Positions 35,344-43,660 of a stretch of 50,615 nt of DNA are shown here, in pieces. The DNA lies in the NCBI GenBank assembly GCA_027487315.1, contig JAIYDW010000033.1, positions 1 through 50,615 on the forward strand. Reading direction: 5' to 3'. Position 1 is the first letter of the stretch. Each line of letters opens with the position of its first letter. This DNA is from Verrucomicrobiaceae bacterium (GTDB lineage Bacteria > Verrucomicrobiota > Verrucomicrobiia > Verrucomicrobiales > Verrucomicrobiaceae). Made by a program: the position numbers and the translations under genes. Below the pieces are notes generated by a model. It did no database searches, had not been told where the DNA came from, and saw only the letters and a program-made list of their open reading frames with translations.

Positions 35344-36162
35344 GTGCTCACTGACTACCACACCCATACCCCCCTCTGCCGCCACGCCGAAGGCCTCCCC
35401 ACCGACTACGCAGCCGCCGCTCTCGCCGCCGGACTCGCCGAAATCGGCTTCTCCGACCACAACCCCATGCCCCAACCCTTCGACGACTGGCGCATGAACC
35501 TCGAAGAGTTCCCAAAATACCTCGAACTCGTCGCCGCCGCCCAGTCCACCTTCCCCACCCTTCCCATCCGCCTCTCCCTCGAATGCGACTACCTCGAAGG
35601 TAGCGAGTCGTGGCTCGAAACCACTCGCACCATGGCCCCCTGGGACTACCTCATCGGCAGTGTCCATTACATCGCCCCCGGCTGGGATGTCGATAACCTC
35701 AAACACCTCTCCCGGTGGAAAGAATCCGGTGCCGTGGAAGAAATCTGGGCGCTCTACTGGCATCTCTACGAAAAATGCATTCGTAGCCGTCACTTCGACT
35801 TCTGCGCCCATCCCGACCTCGCCAAAAAATTTGGCTTCCGCCCCCAAGGCGACCTCCGCCCCTACTACGAACCCGTCATCCAAGCCTTCGTCGACACCAA
35901 CACCATCATGGAGGTCAGCACCGCTGGCCTCCGTAAAGACGTCCGCGAAATCTATCCCTCCAAGGATCTTCTCGAACTCGCCTTCTCCGCTGGCGTCCAG
36001 ATCGTCATCAACTCCGACTCCCACGCTCCCTCCGAAGTCGCCCAAGACTTCGATCAAGCCCTCAAACTTGTTCGCAGCGTCGGTTACACCCACACCGTCC
36101 GCTTCAACCAAGGCCAACGCCAAGTCGTCCCTCTCCCCACCTCCTGGCCTCCAACCCTATGA
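35344..36162 (+). CDS. hisJ: PHP-family histidinol-phosphatase
   Basis: A 272-residue PHP metallophosphoesterase. The N-terminus is MLTDYHTHTPLCRHA, with the metal-binding D-Y-H-T-H. Later ligands are seen in FSDHNPMP, SLECDYLEG, IGSVHYI, FDFCAHPDL and INSDSHAP. This is the pattern of the HisJ-type (histidinol-phosphatase) family, which removes phosphate in the penultimate step of histidine synthesis. Other PHP phosphatases share the fold, so the substrate assignment is probable, not certain. The start codon is GTG at 35344, directly after a pyrimidine/T-rich run (35323-35339) that lacks a Shine-Dalgarno site. Its stop overlaps the next gene's start by four bases (ATGA), so the two are translationally coupled. 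Confidence 0.84.
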   Translation: MLTDYHTHTPLCRHAEGLPTDYAAAALAAGLAEIGFSDHNPMPQPFDDWRMNLEEFPKYLELVAAAQSTFPTLPIRLSLECDYLEGSESWLETTRTMAPWDYLIGSVHYIAPGWDVDNLKHLSRWKESGAVEEIWALYWHLYEKCIRSRHFDFCAHPDLAKKFGFRPQGDLRPYYEPVIQAFVDTNTIMEVSTAGLRKDVREIYPSKDLLELAFSAGVQIVINSDSHAPSEVAQDFDQALKLVRSVGYTHTVRFNQGQRQVVPLPTSWPPTL

Positions 36163-37031
36163 TCTGGCGCGCCCGTCATCACATCCTCGCCTTCCCCCGA
36201 CGCCCGCTCATCATGGGCATCGTCAACATCAATGACGACTCGTTCTGCGGCGATGGCACGCTCGACCCCTCCATCGCCCTCGCCCAGGCCGAACAACAAC
36301 TCAAAGCCGGTGCCGACATCATCGACTTCGGCGCCGAAAGCGCCCGCACCAACCGCGGCCCCATCAGCATCCAGGAAGAAGTCGATCGCCTGATCCCCGT
36401 CATCGAAGCCTTCCCCTCCCTGGTCGCCCGTCTCGGTCGCCCCATGTGGGACCACCAACAAGCTTGGCCCCCTCTCCTCTCCATCAACACCTGGCGCCCC
36501 GAGGTCATCGCCTCCGTCCTCCCCTTCGGCGTCGACCTCATCAATGATATCAGCGCCCTCCCCGACGCCACCAACGCCAGCCTCTGCGCTCAATATCAAA
36601 CCAGCCTCCTCATCATGCATAGCGTCGGCCTGCCCAAGGTCCCGCACACCCATGTCGGTTACCCAAACATCATCGAAACCCTCACAGCCTTCTTCGACGA
36701 AAAAATCCGCCTCGCCCTCAGCGCCAACCTCTCCCTCGAACATCTCATCCTCGACCCCGGAATCGACTTCGCCAAACAAAGCGACGACAACCTCCTCATC
36801 TACCGCGAACTCGCCACCCTCCATCAATTCAACCGCCCCATCCTCCTCCCCGTCTCACGCAAGACCGTCATCGGCCAAGTCCTCGATCTCCCCGACCCTC
36901 TCTCCCGCGACCCCGGAACCCTCGCCTGCATCGCCTCAGGCATCAGCCGTGGCGCGCAAATCTTCCGCGTCCACAACGTCCCCGCCGCCGCTTCCGCAGT
37001 AAAAACGCTTTGGTCCGTGCAATCTCACTGA
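36159..37031 (+). CDS. folP: Dihydropteroate synthase, divergent
   Basis: A 290-residue TIM-barrel enzyme of the DHPS family, which joins p-aminobenzoate to dihydropterin pyrophosphate in folate synthesis. Family landmarks in order: IMGIVNINDDSF (loop 1), ADIIDFGAESA (loop 2), DLINDI, IMHSVG, DPGIDFAKQ, PVSRKTVIG and FRVHNV. Several conserved positions deviate: the usual E-S-T-R-P-G is E-S-A-R-T-N, N-V-T-P-D-S-F is N-I-N-D-D-S-F, and R-V-H-D-V is R-V-H-N-V. It is nevertheless too complete to be a decayed gene. It overlaps the phosphatase gene by four bases, and converges with folC with a seven-base overlap of 3-prime ends. A paralogue with altered substrate is possible. Confidence 0.85.
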   Translation: MIWRARHHILAFPRRPLIMGIVNINDDSFCGDGTLDPSIALAQAEQQLKAGADIIDFGAESARTNRGPISIQEEVDRLIPVIEAFPSLVARLGRPMWDHQQAWPPLLSINTWRPEVIASVLPFGVDLINDISALPDATNASLCAQYQTSLLIMHSVGLPKVPHTHVGYPNIIETLTAFFDEKIRLALSANLSLEHLILDPGIDFAKQSDDNLLIYRELATLHQFNRPILLPVSRKTVIGQVLDLPDPLSRDPGTLACIASGISRGAQIFRVHNVPAAASAVKTLWSVQSH

Positions 37032-38266
37032 CTGCTCTTCTCAAACACCCCCGCCCCCGCCACCAGCAACCCCCTCGCCTCCCCCACCAAATAAAGCGAT
37101 CCACACACCAACACCGGCCCACCCTCAAGTCCCGCCGCCTCCAAAGCTACCCCCACCTGCGCATGACACGTGATCTGCGCATCCGGTATCCCAAGCCCTT
37201 GCAATCGCTCCCTCAATTCCTCCGCAGGCACGGCCCGGGGCGATTGAAAATCCGTCAAATGCCAGTGCCCCACCACCTCTCCCAATCCCCTCAGCATCTC
37301 CTCCACCGCCTTCTCCCGCACCATCCCCACCACTGCCGCCGCCTTCTGCTGCCCAAACACCTCCCGCCACGTCCTCACCAGCGCCCGTATCCCATCCTCA
37401 TTGTGCGCCCCATCCAACACCACGCCCCCAGCCAACCGCTCAAATCGCCCCGGCCATCGCACCGCCCCCAACGCCGCCGCAATCCGCTCCTCACTCAGAG
37501 AAATCCCCACGGCCCGCACCGCCGCCACCGCCAGCGCCGCATTCCACCGCTGATGCTCTCCCGCCAACCCTAGCTCAGCCCCTCCCCACGGCGCCACCAC
37601 TTCAATCAAACGACTCCCCTTCTCCTCTGCAACACGCCTCAACACCGCCATCACCTCCGCCGCTTGCGGCCCCGTCACTACCGGCACCCCCGGCTTGATG
37701 ATCCCAGCCTTCTCTCCCGCGATCGCCTCCAGCGTATCCCCAAGCATGTCCATGTGATCCATCCCAATCCGCGTGATCACACACACCTCCGGCATCACCA
37801 CATTCGTCGCATCCAGTCGCCCCCCCAATCCCGTCTCCATCACCCCCCAAACACACCTCCGCCTCTTGAACCACATCACCCCCAAAGCCAACGCGAGTTC
37901 AAAGAACGTCGGCTGCGGCTCCCACTGCGCCGTCACCTCGCGCAACTCCCCCAAAAGCTCCCTCAATTCCCCTCCCGTGATTTCCCCCCGCTCATCTCGA
38001 ATCCGCTCATTGAACCGCACCAAATGCGGCGACGTAAACAATCCCACTCCCACCTCCCCACTCTCCACCAGCAACGCCTGCACAAACGCACACGTCGACC
38101 CCTTCCCATTCGTCCCCGCCACATGCACATACCGCAGTTCCCTCTCACTCAATGCCAACGCCGCCAGCAATCGCCGCACATTCTCCAGCCCTAGCTTGAC
38201 CCCCAGCCGCTGCATGCTGTAAAGCCATTGCAAAGCCTGTTCCTCACTGTCAAATCTCGCCTCCAT
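37025..38266 (-). CDS. folC: Folylpolyglutamate synthase/dihydrofolate synthase FolC
   Basis: A 413-residue Mur-ligase-type ATP-dependent enzyme that adds glutamate to dihydropteroate and to folates. The P-loop is VAGTNGKGST (about residues 49-58), followed by FTSPHLVRFNERI (the omega-loop Ser-Pro-His region), VMETGLGGRLDATN, ITRIGMDHMDMLGDT with metal ligands, and VLDGAHNEDG in the C-terminal domain. Length matches the family. It is the next folate enzyme after the folP product, but on the opposite strand, and the two 3-prime ends overlap by seven bases. Its start codon is only 56 bases from the start of the divergent glycosyltransferase. Codons on this strand end in G far more often than those of plus-strand genes. 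Confidence 0.95.
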   Translation of the reverse strand: MEARFDSEEQALQWLYSMQRLGVKLGLENVRRLLAALALSERELRYVHVAGTNGKGSTCAFVQALLVESGEVGVGLFTSPHLVRFNERIRDERGEITGGELRELLGELREVTAQWEPQPTFFELALALGVMWFKRRRCVWGVMETGLGGRLDATNVVMPEVCVITRIGMDHMDMLGDTLEAIAGEKAGIIKPGVPVVTGPQAAEVMAVLRRVAEEKGSRLIEVVAPWGGAELGLAGEHQRWNAALAVAAVRAVGISLSEERIAAALGAVRWPGRFERLAGGVVLDGAHNEDGIRALVRTWREVFGQQKAAAVVGMVREKAVEEMLRGLGEVVGHWHLTDFQSPRAVPAEELRERLQGLGIPDAQITCHAQVGVALEAAGLEGGPVLVCGSLYLVGEARGLLVAGAGVFEKSSQ

Positions 38267-38322
38267 GGTGACCTCCGCCTACCCTGTTTTCCCGCCTCTT
38301 CAAACTCAAATCTTCACCGCCT

Positions 38323-39615
38323 CTGAAAATCGCCCTTCTCCCCTTCGGCTCCGCCGGTGACGTCCTGCCCTTCGTCTGGCTCGCTCGTCACCTCCGCGCC
38401 CACGGTCACGAGCCTCTCCTTATCACCGCCAGCCTCTTCAAAAAAGCCGCCCACGCCGCCGACATCCCCTTCATCCCCATCGGCCAGGATGCCGACTTCG
38501 AAATCCTCATGCGCGATCCCCGCATCTGGAAACTCGGCTCCGGCACCAAAGCCATCCTCGAATACGCCGCCCAATCCGCTGAGGTCTTCTACCACACTCT
38601 CGCCACCCACTCCGCCTCCGATGGCCCCCCCGACCTCATCCTCGCCCCTGTCACCGCCTTCGGGGCCCGTTTGACGCGCGAAAAACTTCGCATCCCCCTC
38701 GTCACCGTCCACCTCCAACCCGCCGTCATTCTCAGCGCTCACGATACCCCCATCATCGTCCCCTCCGTCCATCGCCTGCTTCAACTCCTGCCCGTCAAAC
38801 TCAAAGCTTTCCTCTTCCGCCACGGTCCCAACCCCCTCGACCTCTTCGCCGGCCCCATCCTCCGCCGCCTCTGCCAAAACCTCGAAATCCCTGCTCCAAA
38901 AAGCTTCTTCCACCAGTGGTGGGACTCCCCCGATGGCTCACTCCTCCTCTTCCCCCACTGGTTCGCCCCCCCTCAGCCCGACTGGCCCCAACCCCATCTC
39001 CAAACCACCTTCCCCCTCGAAGATCTCGCCAGCGAAAATCCCCTCTCCCCGGCCCTCCAATCCTTCCTCGATCGCCACCAAGCCTCCCCTCCCATCGTCT
39101 TCACCGCCGGCAGCGCCAACGTCCAGGCCTCCCCCTTCTTCGCCACCGCCGCCGCAGCCCTCGCCAAACTGAACCGCCCCGGCGTCTTCGTCACCCGCGA
39201 CCTCACGCAACTCCCCCCCAACCTCCCCGACTCCATCCACGCCGCCGATTACGTCGCCTTCAGCCCCCTCCTCCGCCACGCCAGCGCCTTCGTCCACCAC
39301 GGCGGCATCGGCACCCTGAGCCAAGGCTTCGCCGCCGGCATCCCCCAGCTCATCATGCCCATGGCCCACGACCAGCCCGACAACGCCGCTCGCCTCCATC
39401 GCCTCAACGCCGGCACCTCCCTCACCCCCAGCCAATTCACCCCGGACCGCCTCGCCAACGCTCTCTCCAAAATACTCCACGACCCCTCCATCATCGCCAG
39501 CGCCCGCCAACTCGCCTCCCAAGTCTCCGCCTCCCACGCCACCGCCTCTCTCCCCACCATCATCGACTGGCTCAAAACCCGAGCCGCTACTTCTGCGACA
39601 GCAAATCCGGCTTGA
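38323..39615 (+). CDS. UGT/MGT-type glycosyltransferase with probable CTG start
   Basis: A 430-residue GT-B glycosyltransferase (family GT1-like). The N-terminal Rossmann unit reads KIALLPFGSAGDVLPFVWLA right after a CTG codon at 38323. The donor-binding end has FVHHGGIGTLSQGFAAGIPQ at about residues 324-343, then MAHDQPDNAARL. The first ATG in frame, at 38509, would delete 62 residues including the whole first beta-alpha-beta unit. Between the in-frame stop at 38269 and that ATG there is no ATG, GTG or TTG, so CTG (38323, or less likely 38284) is the best start. Such enzymes glycosylate lipids, sterols or natural products; the acceptor is unknown. The 3-prime end overlaps the convergent amidase gene by 29 bases. 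Confidence 0.85.
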   Translation: MKIALLPFGSAGDVLPFVWLARHLRAHGHEPLLITASLFKKAAHAADIPFIPIGQDADFEILMRDPRIWKLGSGTKAILEYAAQSAEVFYHTLATHSASDGPPDLILAPVTAFGARLTREKLRIPLVTVHLQPAVILSAHDTPIIVPSVHRLLQLLPVKLKAFLFRHGPNPLDLFAGPILRRLCQNLEIPAPKSFFHQWWDSPDGSLLLFPHWFAPPQPDWPQPHLQTTFPLEDLASENPLSPALQSFLDRHQASPPIVFTAGSANVQASPFFATAAAALAKLNRPGVFVTRDLTQLPPNLPDSIHAADYVAFSPLLRHASAFVHHGGIGTLSQGFAAGIPQLIMPMAHDQPDNAARLHRLNAGTSLTPSQFTPDRLANALSKILHDPSIIASARQLASQVSASHATASLPTIIDWLKTRAATSATANPA

Positions 39616-40594
39616 CCGGTGGCCCATGCAACTCAGGCCCCTCGGTCTTCGGCAAATCCAATCCCCTCGCCGGATCCAACTCCTGCCCATGCAAAAAAGT
39701 CGCCACACCGCGCGCAATCCCCCCCGCTAGTTTCTCTTGATAAGCCCGCGTCTTCAGAAGCGTCGCCTCCTTCGGATTCGAAATGAACCCGCACTCCACC
39801 AGCACCGCCGGACACGACGTTCCATGCACTACCGTGTAAGCGCGCTCCTTGGTCCCCCGATCCCCGCTCCCTGTCCCCTGACACACCTGCCGCTGCACCG
39901 CCGCCGCCAACTTCTCTCCCCGGCGATCCCTCAATCCCACGGTCGTCTTCAGCTGGAACGCCGCCTGCAAAGCCCGCACCGCCGGCAAACTCTTGTTCAG
40001 GCAGTAATACGTCTCAATCCCCCGAACCCCCGACTCATTCCCCGCTGAGTTAAGATGCACACTCACAAACGCATCCGCCTTCACCCGGTTCGCCAGCGCC
40101 GCCCGATTCTCCAGCGAAACAAACACATCCTTCGATCGCGTCATCTGCACATCGATCCCCAATTTCTCCAGCTGCGCCTTCAACTTCAACGCCAGCGTCA
40201 AAGCCAGATTTTTCTCCACAATACCATTCCACACCGCCCCTCCATCGCCCCCACCATGCCCCGCATCCACCACCACCAGCGGCCGCTCTCGCTTCACCAC
40301 CTTCCCTCCCTCTTCTTCCCCTTTCACATCCCCCACCATCTCCTCACCACCCTTCTTCTCTTCCTCAACTGCCACCTTCTCTCCCACCTCTCCCTCGTCG
40401 ACTCCACCCTCTTCATGCCACTCCGGTGACACTTCCCATCCCGCCGACGTCCGAGGTTGATCCTCTCTCAACAAAACCAGCCAAACCAAACATCCCAGCG
40501 CCAACAACAACCCGCCAAAAGAAGCGAGATTGCGGACAAACGCTCGGAAGATAGACACCATACCCCAGTCACTATACGATTCTGCACGAATCAT
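39587..40594 (-). CDS. N-acetylmuramoyl-L-alanine amidase (Amidase_3), membrane-anchored
   Basis: A 335-residue periplasmic amidase that cleaves the bond between muramic acid and the stem peptide. An N-terminal anchor (about residues 22-43) is followed by an acidic, Glu/Gly/Val-rich linker to about 104. The catalytic domain has DAGHGG (zinc His113), IVEKN (Glu127), SVHLNS (His180) and VECGFISN (catalytic Glu267). These fit the AmiA/B/C/CwlM fold. A second Met at 40561 is an alternative start that keeps the anchor. It diverges from the LysM protein gene over 55 AT-rich bases; the two may share regulation and both concern peptidoglycan. The 3-prime end overlaps the glycosyltransferase gene by 29 bases. 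Confidence 0.94.
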   Translation of the reverse strand: MIRAESYSDWGMVSIFRAFVRNLASFGGLLLALGCLVWLVLLREDQPRTSAGWEVSPEWHEEGGVDEGEVGEKVAVEEEKKGGEEMVGDVKGEEEGGKVVKRERPLVVVDAGHGGGDGGAVWNGIVEKNLALTLALKLKAQLEKLGIDVQMTRSKDVFVSLENRAALANRVKADAFVSVHLNSAGNESGVRGIETYYCLNKSLPAVRALQAAFQLKTTVGLRDRRGEKLAAAVQRQVCQGTGSGDRGTKERAYTVVHGTSCPAVLVECGFISNPKEATLLKTRAYQEKLAGGIARGVATFLHGQELDPARGLDLPKTEGPELHGPPVKPDLLSQK

Positions 40595-40615
40595 TCACGA
40601 ATAAAGATTTTCAAA

Positions 40616-40643
40616 TTGAATTAATTATTAGATTCACTAAAAT
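40616..40643 (+). promoter_or_regulatory. Predicted promoter of the LysM gene, giving a leaderless transcript
   Basis: TTGAAT (40616-40621) and TAAAAT (40638-40643) are 16 bases apart in an AT-rich island. The expected first transcribed base is about 40650, which is the G of the GTG start codon. If right, the mRNA has no 5-prime leader. Confidence 0.5.
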
Positions 40644-40649
40644 AAGCCA

Positions 40650-41867
40650 GTGAACTATTTCTCCTCGAAATCAAGATCCGCACCGACCAGGCTCGGCTCA
40701 ACCCGCCACCTCCTCCCAGCAACCGTCGCTTGCGCTCTCCTCGGTTCTCTGGTCACCGCCCCTGCTCAAACCAAACTCTCCTCCAGCCAGGTCCGCTCCG
40801 AAGTCTCCCGACTCTCCGCCAACGACCAACGCCAGGACCTCCGCCTCTACAGCCTCGAAAAAGACGTCGACTACCTCCAAAGAAAAGTCGCCTACAGCCC
40901 GCGCGGCCCTTCCTCCATCTCCGCCAAAGCCCCCGTCGAACCCCTTCCCACCGCCACCACCTACACCGTCCGCCCCGGTGACACCGTCTGGCGCATCGCC
41001 ATGAATCATCGTGTCAGCCCCGGTGAAATCATCCAGCTCAACGGCCTCAAATCAGACACCGTCACCACCGGCCAAACCCTCAAAATCCCCGCCAAAGGCG
41101 CCATCCAACCGCCCCCTTCCGCCGCCGTCTCGACCTCCACCAAATCCAATTCATCCGCAACACCAAAGTCCTCACCCGGCGGCACCCACACCATCCAAAG
41201 CGGCGAAACCTTCTCCCAAATCGCCCAGAAATACGGCCTCAGCCAAACCGCTCTCAAACAAGCCAACCCCAAGGTCAATCCCAACGTCATCGTCGTCGGT
41301 GCCAAACTGAACCTCCCTTCCGGCACCACCGCCAAAACAACACCTCCCGTCTCCACACCCACTCCCTCCAACGCCACCCCTCCCGTCGCCACCACCTCAG
41401 ACACCCAACGCCACACCGTCCGTTCCGGCGACACCCTCAGCAGCATCGCCTCCACCTACCGCGTCTCCACCGCCTCCATCCAACGCTCCAACACCCTCGT
41501 CAATCCCGACCGCCTCAAAATCGGCCAAGTCATTACCATCCCCTCCGGCACCCCTCAATCCCAGCCCGCCGTCAGCACCGCCGCGACCCCCGCCACCAAT
41601 ACCACGCCCTCCTACCCCACCACCCCGCTCACCAACACCCCATCCCCAGCTCTCAATCCCAAAATCTCCCCCGGCCCCGCTCCTCAGACCAACCCTCGCG
41701 GCGTCCTCAGCTACCGCGTCCACAGCACCGACACCCTCGAATCCATCGCCTCCACCTTCGGCACCACCCCCGACAAAATCCGCGAACTCAATCGCAAACC
41801 CGCCAACTCCAAGGTCACCACCGACGAAGAAATCCTCGTCCCCGCCATGGCCGCCGTCAGCCTTTGA
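40650..41867 (+). CDS. Exported four-LysM-domain protein
   Basis: A 405-residue exported protein with a leader ending near TAPAQ (residue 40) after the hydrophobic LLPATVACALLGSLV. A short helical, coiled-coil-like part follows (about 42-80, SEVSRLSANDQRQDLRLYSLE). Four LysM domains lie at about 102-146 (TVRPGDTVWRIA), 179-224 (TIQSGETFSQIA), 252-297 (TVRSGDTLSSIA) and 352-400 (RVHSTDTLESIA), joined by Ser/Pro/Thr-rich linkers. LysM binds N-acetylglucosamine in peptidoglycan; no catalytic domain is attached, so it may hold or localise partners such as the divergent amidase. The start codon is GTG at 40650, with no Shine-Dalgarno site and a promoter that ends almost at the start codon. Confidence 0.9.
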   Translation: MNYFSSKSRSAPTRLGSTRHLLPATVACALLGSLVTAPAQTKLSSSQVRSEVSRLSANDQRQDLRLYSLEKDVDYLQRKVAYSPRGPSSISAKAPVEPLPTATTYTVRPGDTVWRIAMNHRVSPGEIIQLNGLKSDTVTTGQTLKIPAKGAIQPPPSAAVSTSTKSNSSATPKSSPGGTHTIQSGETFSQIAQKYGLSQTALKQANPKVNPNVIVVGAKLNLPSGTTAKTTPPVSTPTPSNATPPVATTSDTQRHTVRSGDTLSSIASTYRVSTASIQRSNTLVNPDRLKIGQVITIPSGTPQSQPAVSTAATPATNTTPSYPTTPLTNTPSPALNPKISPGPAPQTNPRGVLSYRVHSTDTLESIASTFGTTPDKIRELNRKPANSKVTTDEEILVPAMAAVSL

Positions 41868-41870
41868 TCT

Positions 41871-42039
41871 AAACCCAGATTCCGCGATTCGAAGTGGTTC
41901 AGGCGCTGCCTCGCTTGCGTTTCCAGGGCTTCGCGACTCGCAGTCCCTGTATCAAATCGATACCAGGCAAGAGTTGCGCAGCTCTGGAAACGCAATGGGG
42001 GTGGCGGATGGGCCACTTCCAATCGCGGAGTTTGGGTTA
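41871..42039. repeat. Long imperfect inverted repeat (about 168 bp hairpin element)
   Basis: Two arms of about 80 bases are inverse copies with mismatches. AACCCAGATTCCGCGATTCG with GAAGTGG on the left matches the inverse of CCACTTCCAATCGCGGAGTT with TGGGTT on the right. TTGCGTTTCCAG on the left pairs with CTGGAAACGCAA on the right, and the centre is GTATC-AAATC-GATAC. It lies in the gap after the LysM gene and contains no convincing gene. It looks like a miniature inverted-repeat element or a large REP-type palindrome. A RAYT transposase lies 8 kb away. Confidence 0.75.
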
Positions 42040-42212
42040 AAGAATCGCACCTCTCCCCTCATTTCCTCATCGCAGTGAATTGACAAACCCCGCGAAAAAG
42101 CCAATCTAGCGCCTTGTCACCCAGCGCTGGTGTCAATCGGCACTCTGTTGAAATCACCCTCACCATTGTTCCGGCCTCAGTATCACAGTCGACTCCCTCC
42201 TCAAAGATCCAG

Positions 42213-42668
42213 ATGAATCTCTATGTTAGCAACCTGACGTACACGCTCACAGACGAAGAGCTGCTGAACGAGTTCGCCGCCTACGGCACCGTGACACACG
42301 CCCGTGTCGTAAAAGATCGCGAAACCGGACGCTCCCGCGGCTTCGGCTTTGTGGACATGCCCAATGACAACGAAGCGCGCATCGCTATGGAAGGCCTCAA
42401 CAACGCTGCCGTCGGCGGCCGCCCGTTGAAAGTCGTCGAAGCACGCCCCAAAGAAGAAAGCCCCCGTCGCCCAGGTGGCCCACCCCCAGCTCGCCGTGGC
42501 CCACCCCCTCCCCGCCGTGACTTCGGCGATGACGGCCCACCTCGCGGTGGCGGCGATGATCGTCGTGGCGGAGATCGCCGTGGCGGTGGCGGTGGTCGTG
42601 GTGGCGATCGGGATCGCGGCTTCTCACGCGGTGGCAAACGCGAGTTCAGCGACTTCGACGAGGATTAA
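42213..42668 (+). CDS. RNA-binding protein, RRM domain plus Arg/Gly-rich tail
   Basis: A 151-residue RNA-binding protein. The RRM (about 1-80) has RNP2 as LYVSNL (residues 3-8) and RNP1 as RGFGFVDM (42-49), with an ETGRSRG turn. The tail (about 85-145) is rich in R, G, P and D, with repeated RRGG and GGG runs, an RGG-box-like region that binds RNA and may promote phase separation. Small RRM proteins of this type are known in cyanobacteria and several other phyla and are often cold-induced. The open frame reaches 42114, but the ATG at 42213 matches the domain start and is preceded by a leader of about 90 bases. A strong terminator follows, so it seems to be a single-gene unit. Confidence 0.92.
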   Translation: MNLYVSNLTYTLTDEELLNEFAAYGTVTHARVVKDRETGRSRGFGFVDMPNDNEARIAMEGLNNAAVGGRPLKVVEARPKEESPRRPGGPPPARRGPPPPRRDFGDDGPPRGGGDDRRGGDRRGGGGGRGGDRDRGFSRGGKREFSDFDED

Positions 42669-42695
42669 ACTCCCCCCACCCTGAAACCACTTTCC

Positions 42696-42735
42696 AAAAG
42701 CCCGTCACGCCCCAAGTGTGACGGGCTTTTCTTTT
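42696..42735 (+). terminator. Intrinsic terminator of the RRM gene
   Basis: AAAAGCCCGTCAC (42696-42708) pairs perfectly with GTGACGGGCTTTT (42718-42730), followed by CTTTT. The stem is 13 base pairs, the longest terminator stem in the window. Confidence 0.9.
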
Positions 42736-42748
42736 CCCCCACCACCTG

Positions 42749-43660
42749 ATGCCTCCGCTCGCCCCTCCCCCGGAGACCCTCTACATCGTCGGCCCCACCG
42801 CCTCCGGCAAAACCACCGCCGCTCTCCACCTCGCCCTCCAACTCAATGGCGAAATCGTCAACGCAGACGCCTTCCAACTCTACCAAGGCCTCGACCTCAT
42901 CACCGCCAAACCCACCCCCGAACAACTCGCCCTCATCCCCCACCATCTCTTCAGCCACCTCCCCTCCACCGACCCCTGCGACGCCCAACGCTACCGCTCC
43001 CTCGCCCTCCCCATCCTTCACGACATTGCCTCCCGCGGCCGCATCCCCATCGTCGTAGGCGGCTCCGGCCTCTACCTCAAAGCCCTCACTCACGGACTCG
43101 ATCCCCTCCCACCCGGCGACCCCGCCCTCCGCCTCCATTTTGCCACTCTCACCCTCGAAGAAAAAGTCGCCCAACTCCTCTCCCTCGACCCCGCCTCAGC
43201 TGAAAACGTCCCCCTCCAAAACCCCCGCTACGTCGAACGCGCCCTCGAAATCTGCCTCCTCACCGGCCAACCCCAATCCACCCTCCGCACCGCCGCCACC
43301 CGCCCCCAGCCCAGCGTCCAAGGCTTCTGCCTCACCTGGCCGCGCGAAAGCCTCCATCAACGCATCAACGACCGCGTCCATCTCATGATCAACGCCGGCG
43401 CCATCACCGAAATCCAAAACGCCGAACCCATCACCGGCGCCCTGTTGAAAGCCATCGGCGTCCGCGAAATCCAATCCCACCTCCGTGGCGAAATCTCCCT
43501 CCCCGACACCATCTCCGCCATCCAGCAGGCCACCCGCCGCTACGCCAAACGCCAAATGACCTGGTTCCGGCGCGAAGCCTGCTTCCAAACGATTTGCTTG
43601 CCTGATCATCCCACGCCAGAATCCCTTTCCGCCTTCATCCGGGCCACTTCCCATGCCTGA
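42749..43660 (+). CDS. miaA: tRNA dimethylallyltransferase MiaA
   Basis: A 303-residue cytoplasmic enzyme that adds the dimethylallyl group to A37 of tRNAs reading UNN codons. The P-loop is GPTASGKT (residues 15-22). NADAFQLYQGLD holds the catalytic-site Asp and Gln, GGSGLYLKAL is present, and the C-terminal TRRYAKRQMTWFR binds tRNA. Length is normal. The Asp in the family S-A-D-S-R-Q motif is kept as N-A-D-A-F-Q, a mild variation. It starts just after the RRM gene terminator and overlaps aroB by eight bases, so miaA and aroB (and perhaps dprA) form an operon. Confidence 0.96.
   Translation: MPPLAPPPETLYIVGPTASGKTTAALHLALQLNGEIVNADAFQLYQGLDLITAKPTPEQLALIPHHLFSHLPSTDPCDAQRYRSLALPILHDIASRGRIPIVVGGSGLYLKALTHGLDPLPPGDPALRLHFATLTLEEKVAQLLSLDPASAENVPLQNPRYVERALEICLLTGQPQSTLRTAATRPQPSVQGFCLTWPRESLHQRINDRVHLMINAGAITEIQNAEPITGALLKAIGVREIQSHLRGEISLPDTISAIQQATRRYAKRQMTWFRREACFQTICLPDHPTPESLSAFIRATSHA

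Noticed and set aside
41871-42039. Integron attC site
   Set aside because: The length and palindrome would allow it, but the required GTTRRRY/RYYYAAC core sites at the ends are not present and no integrase is near.
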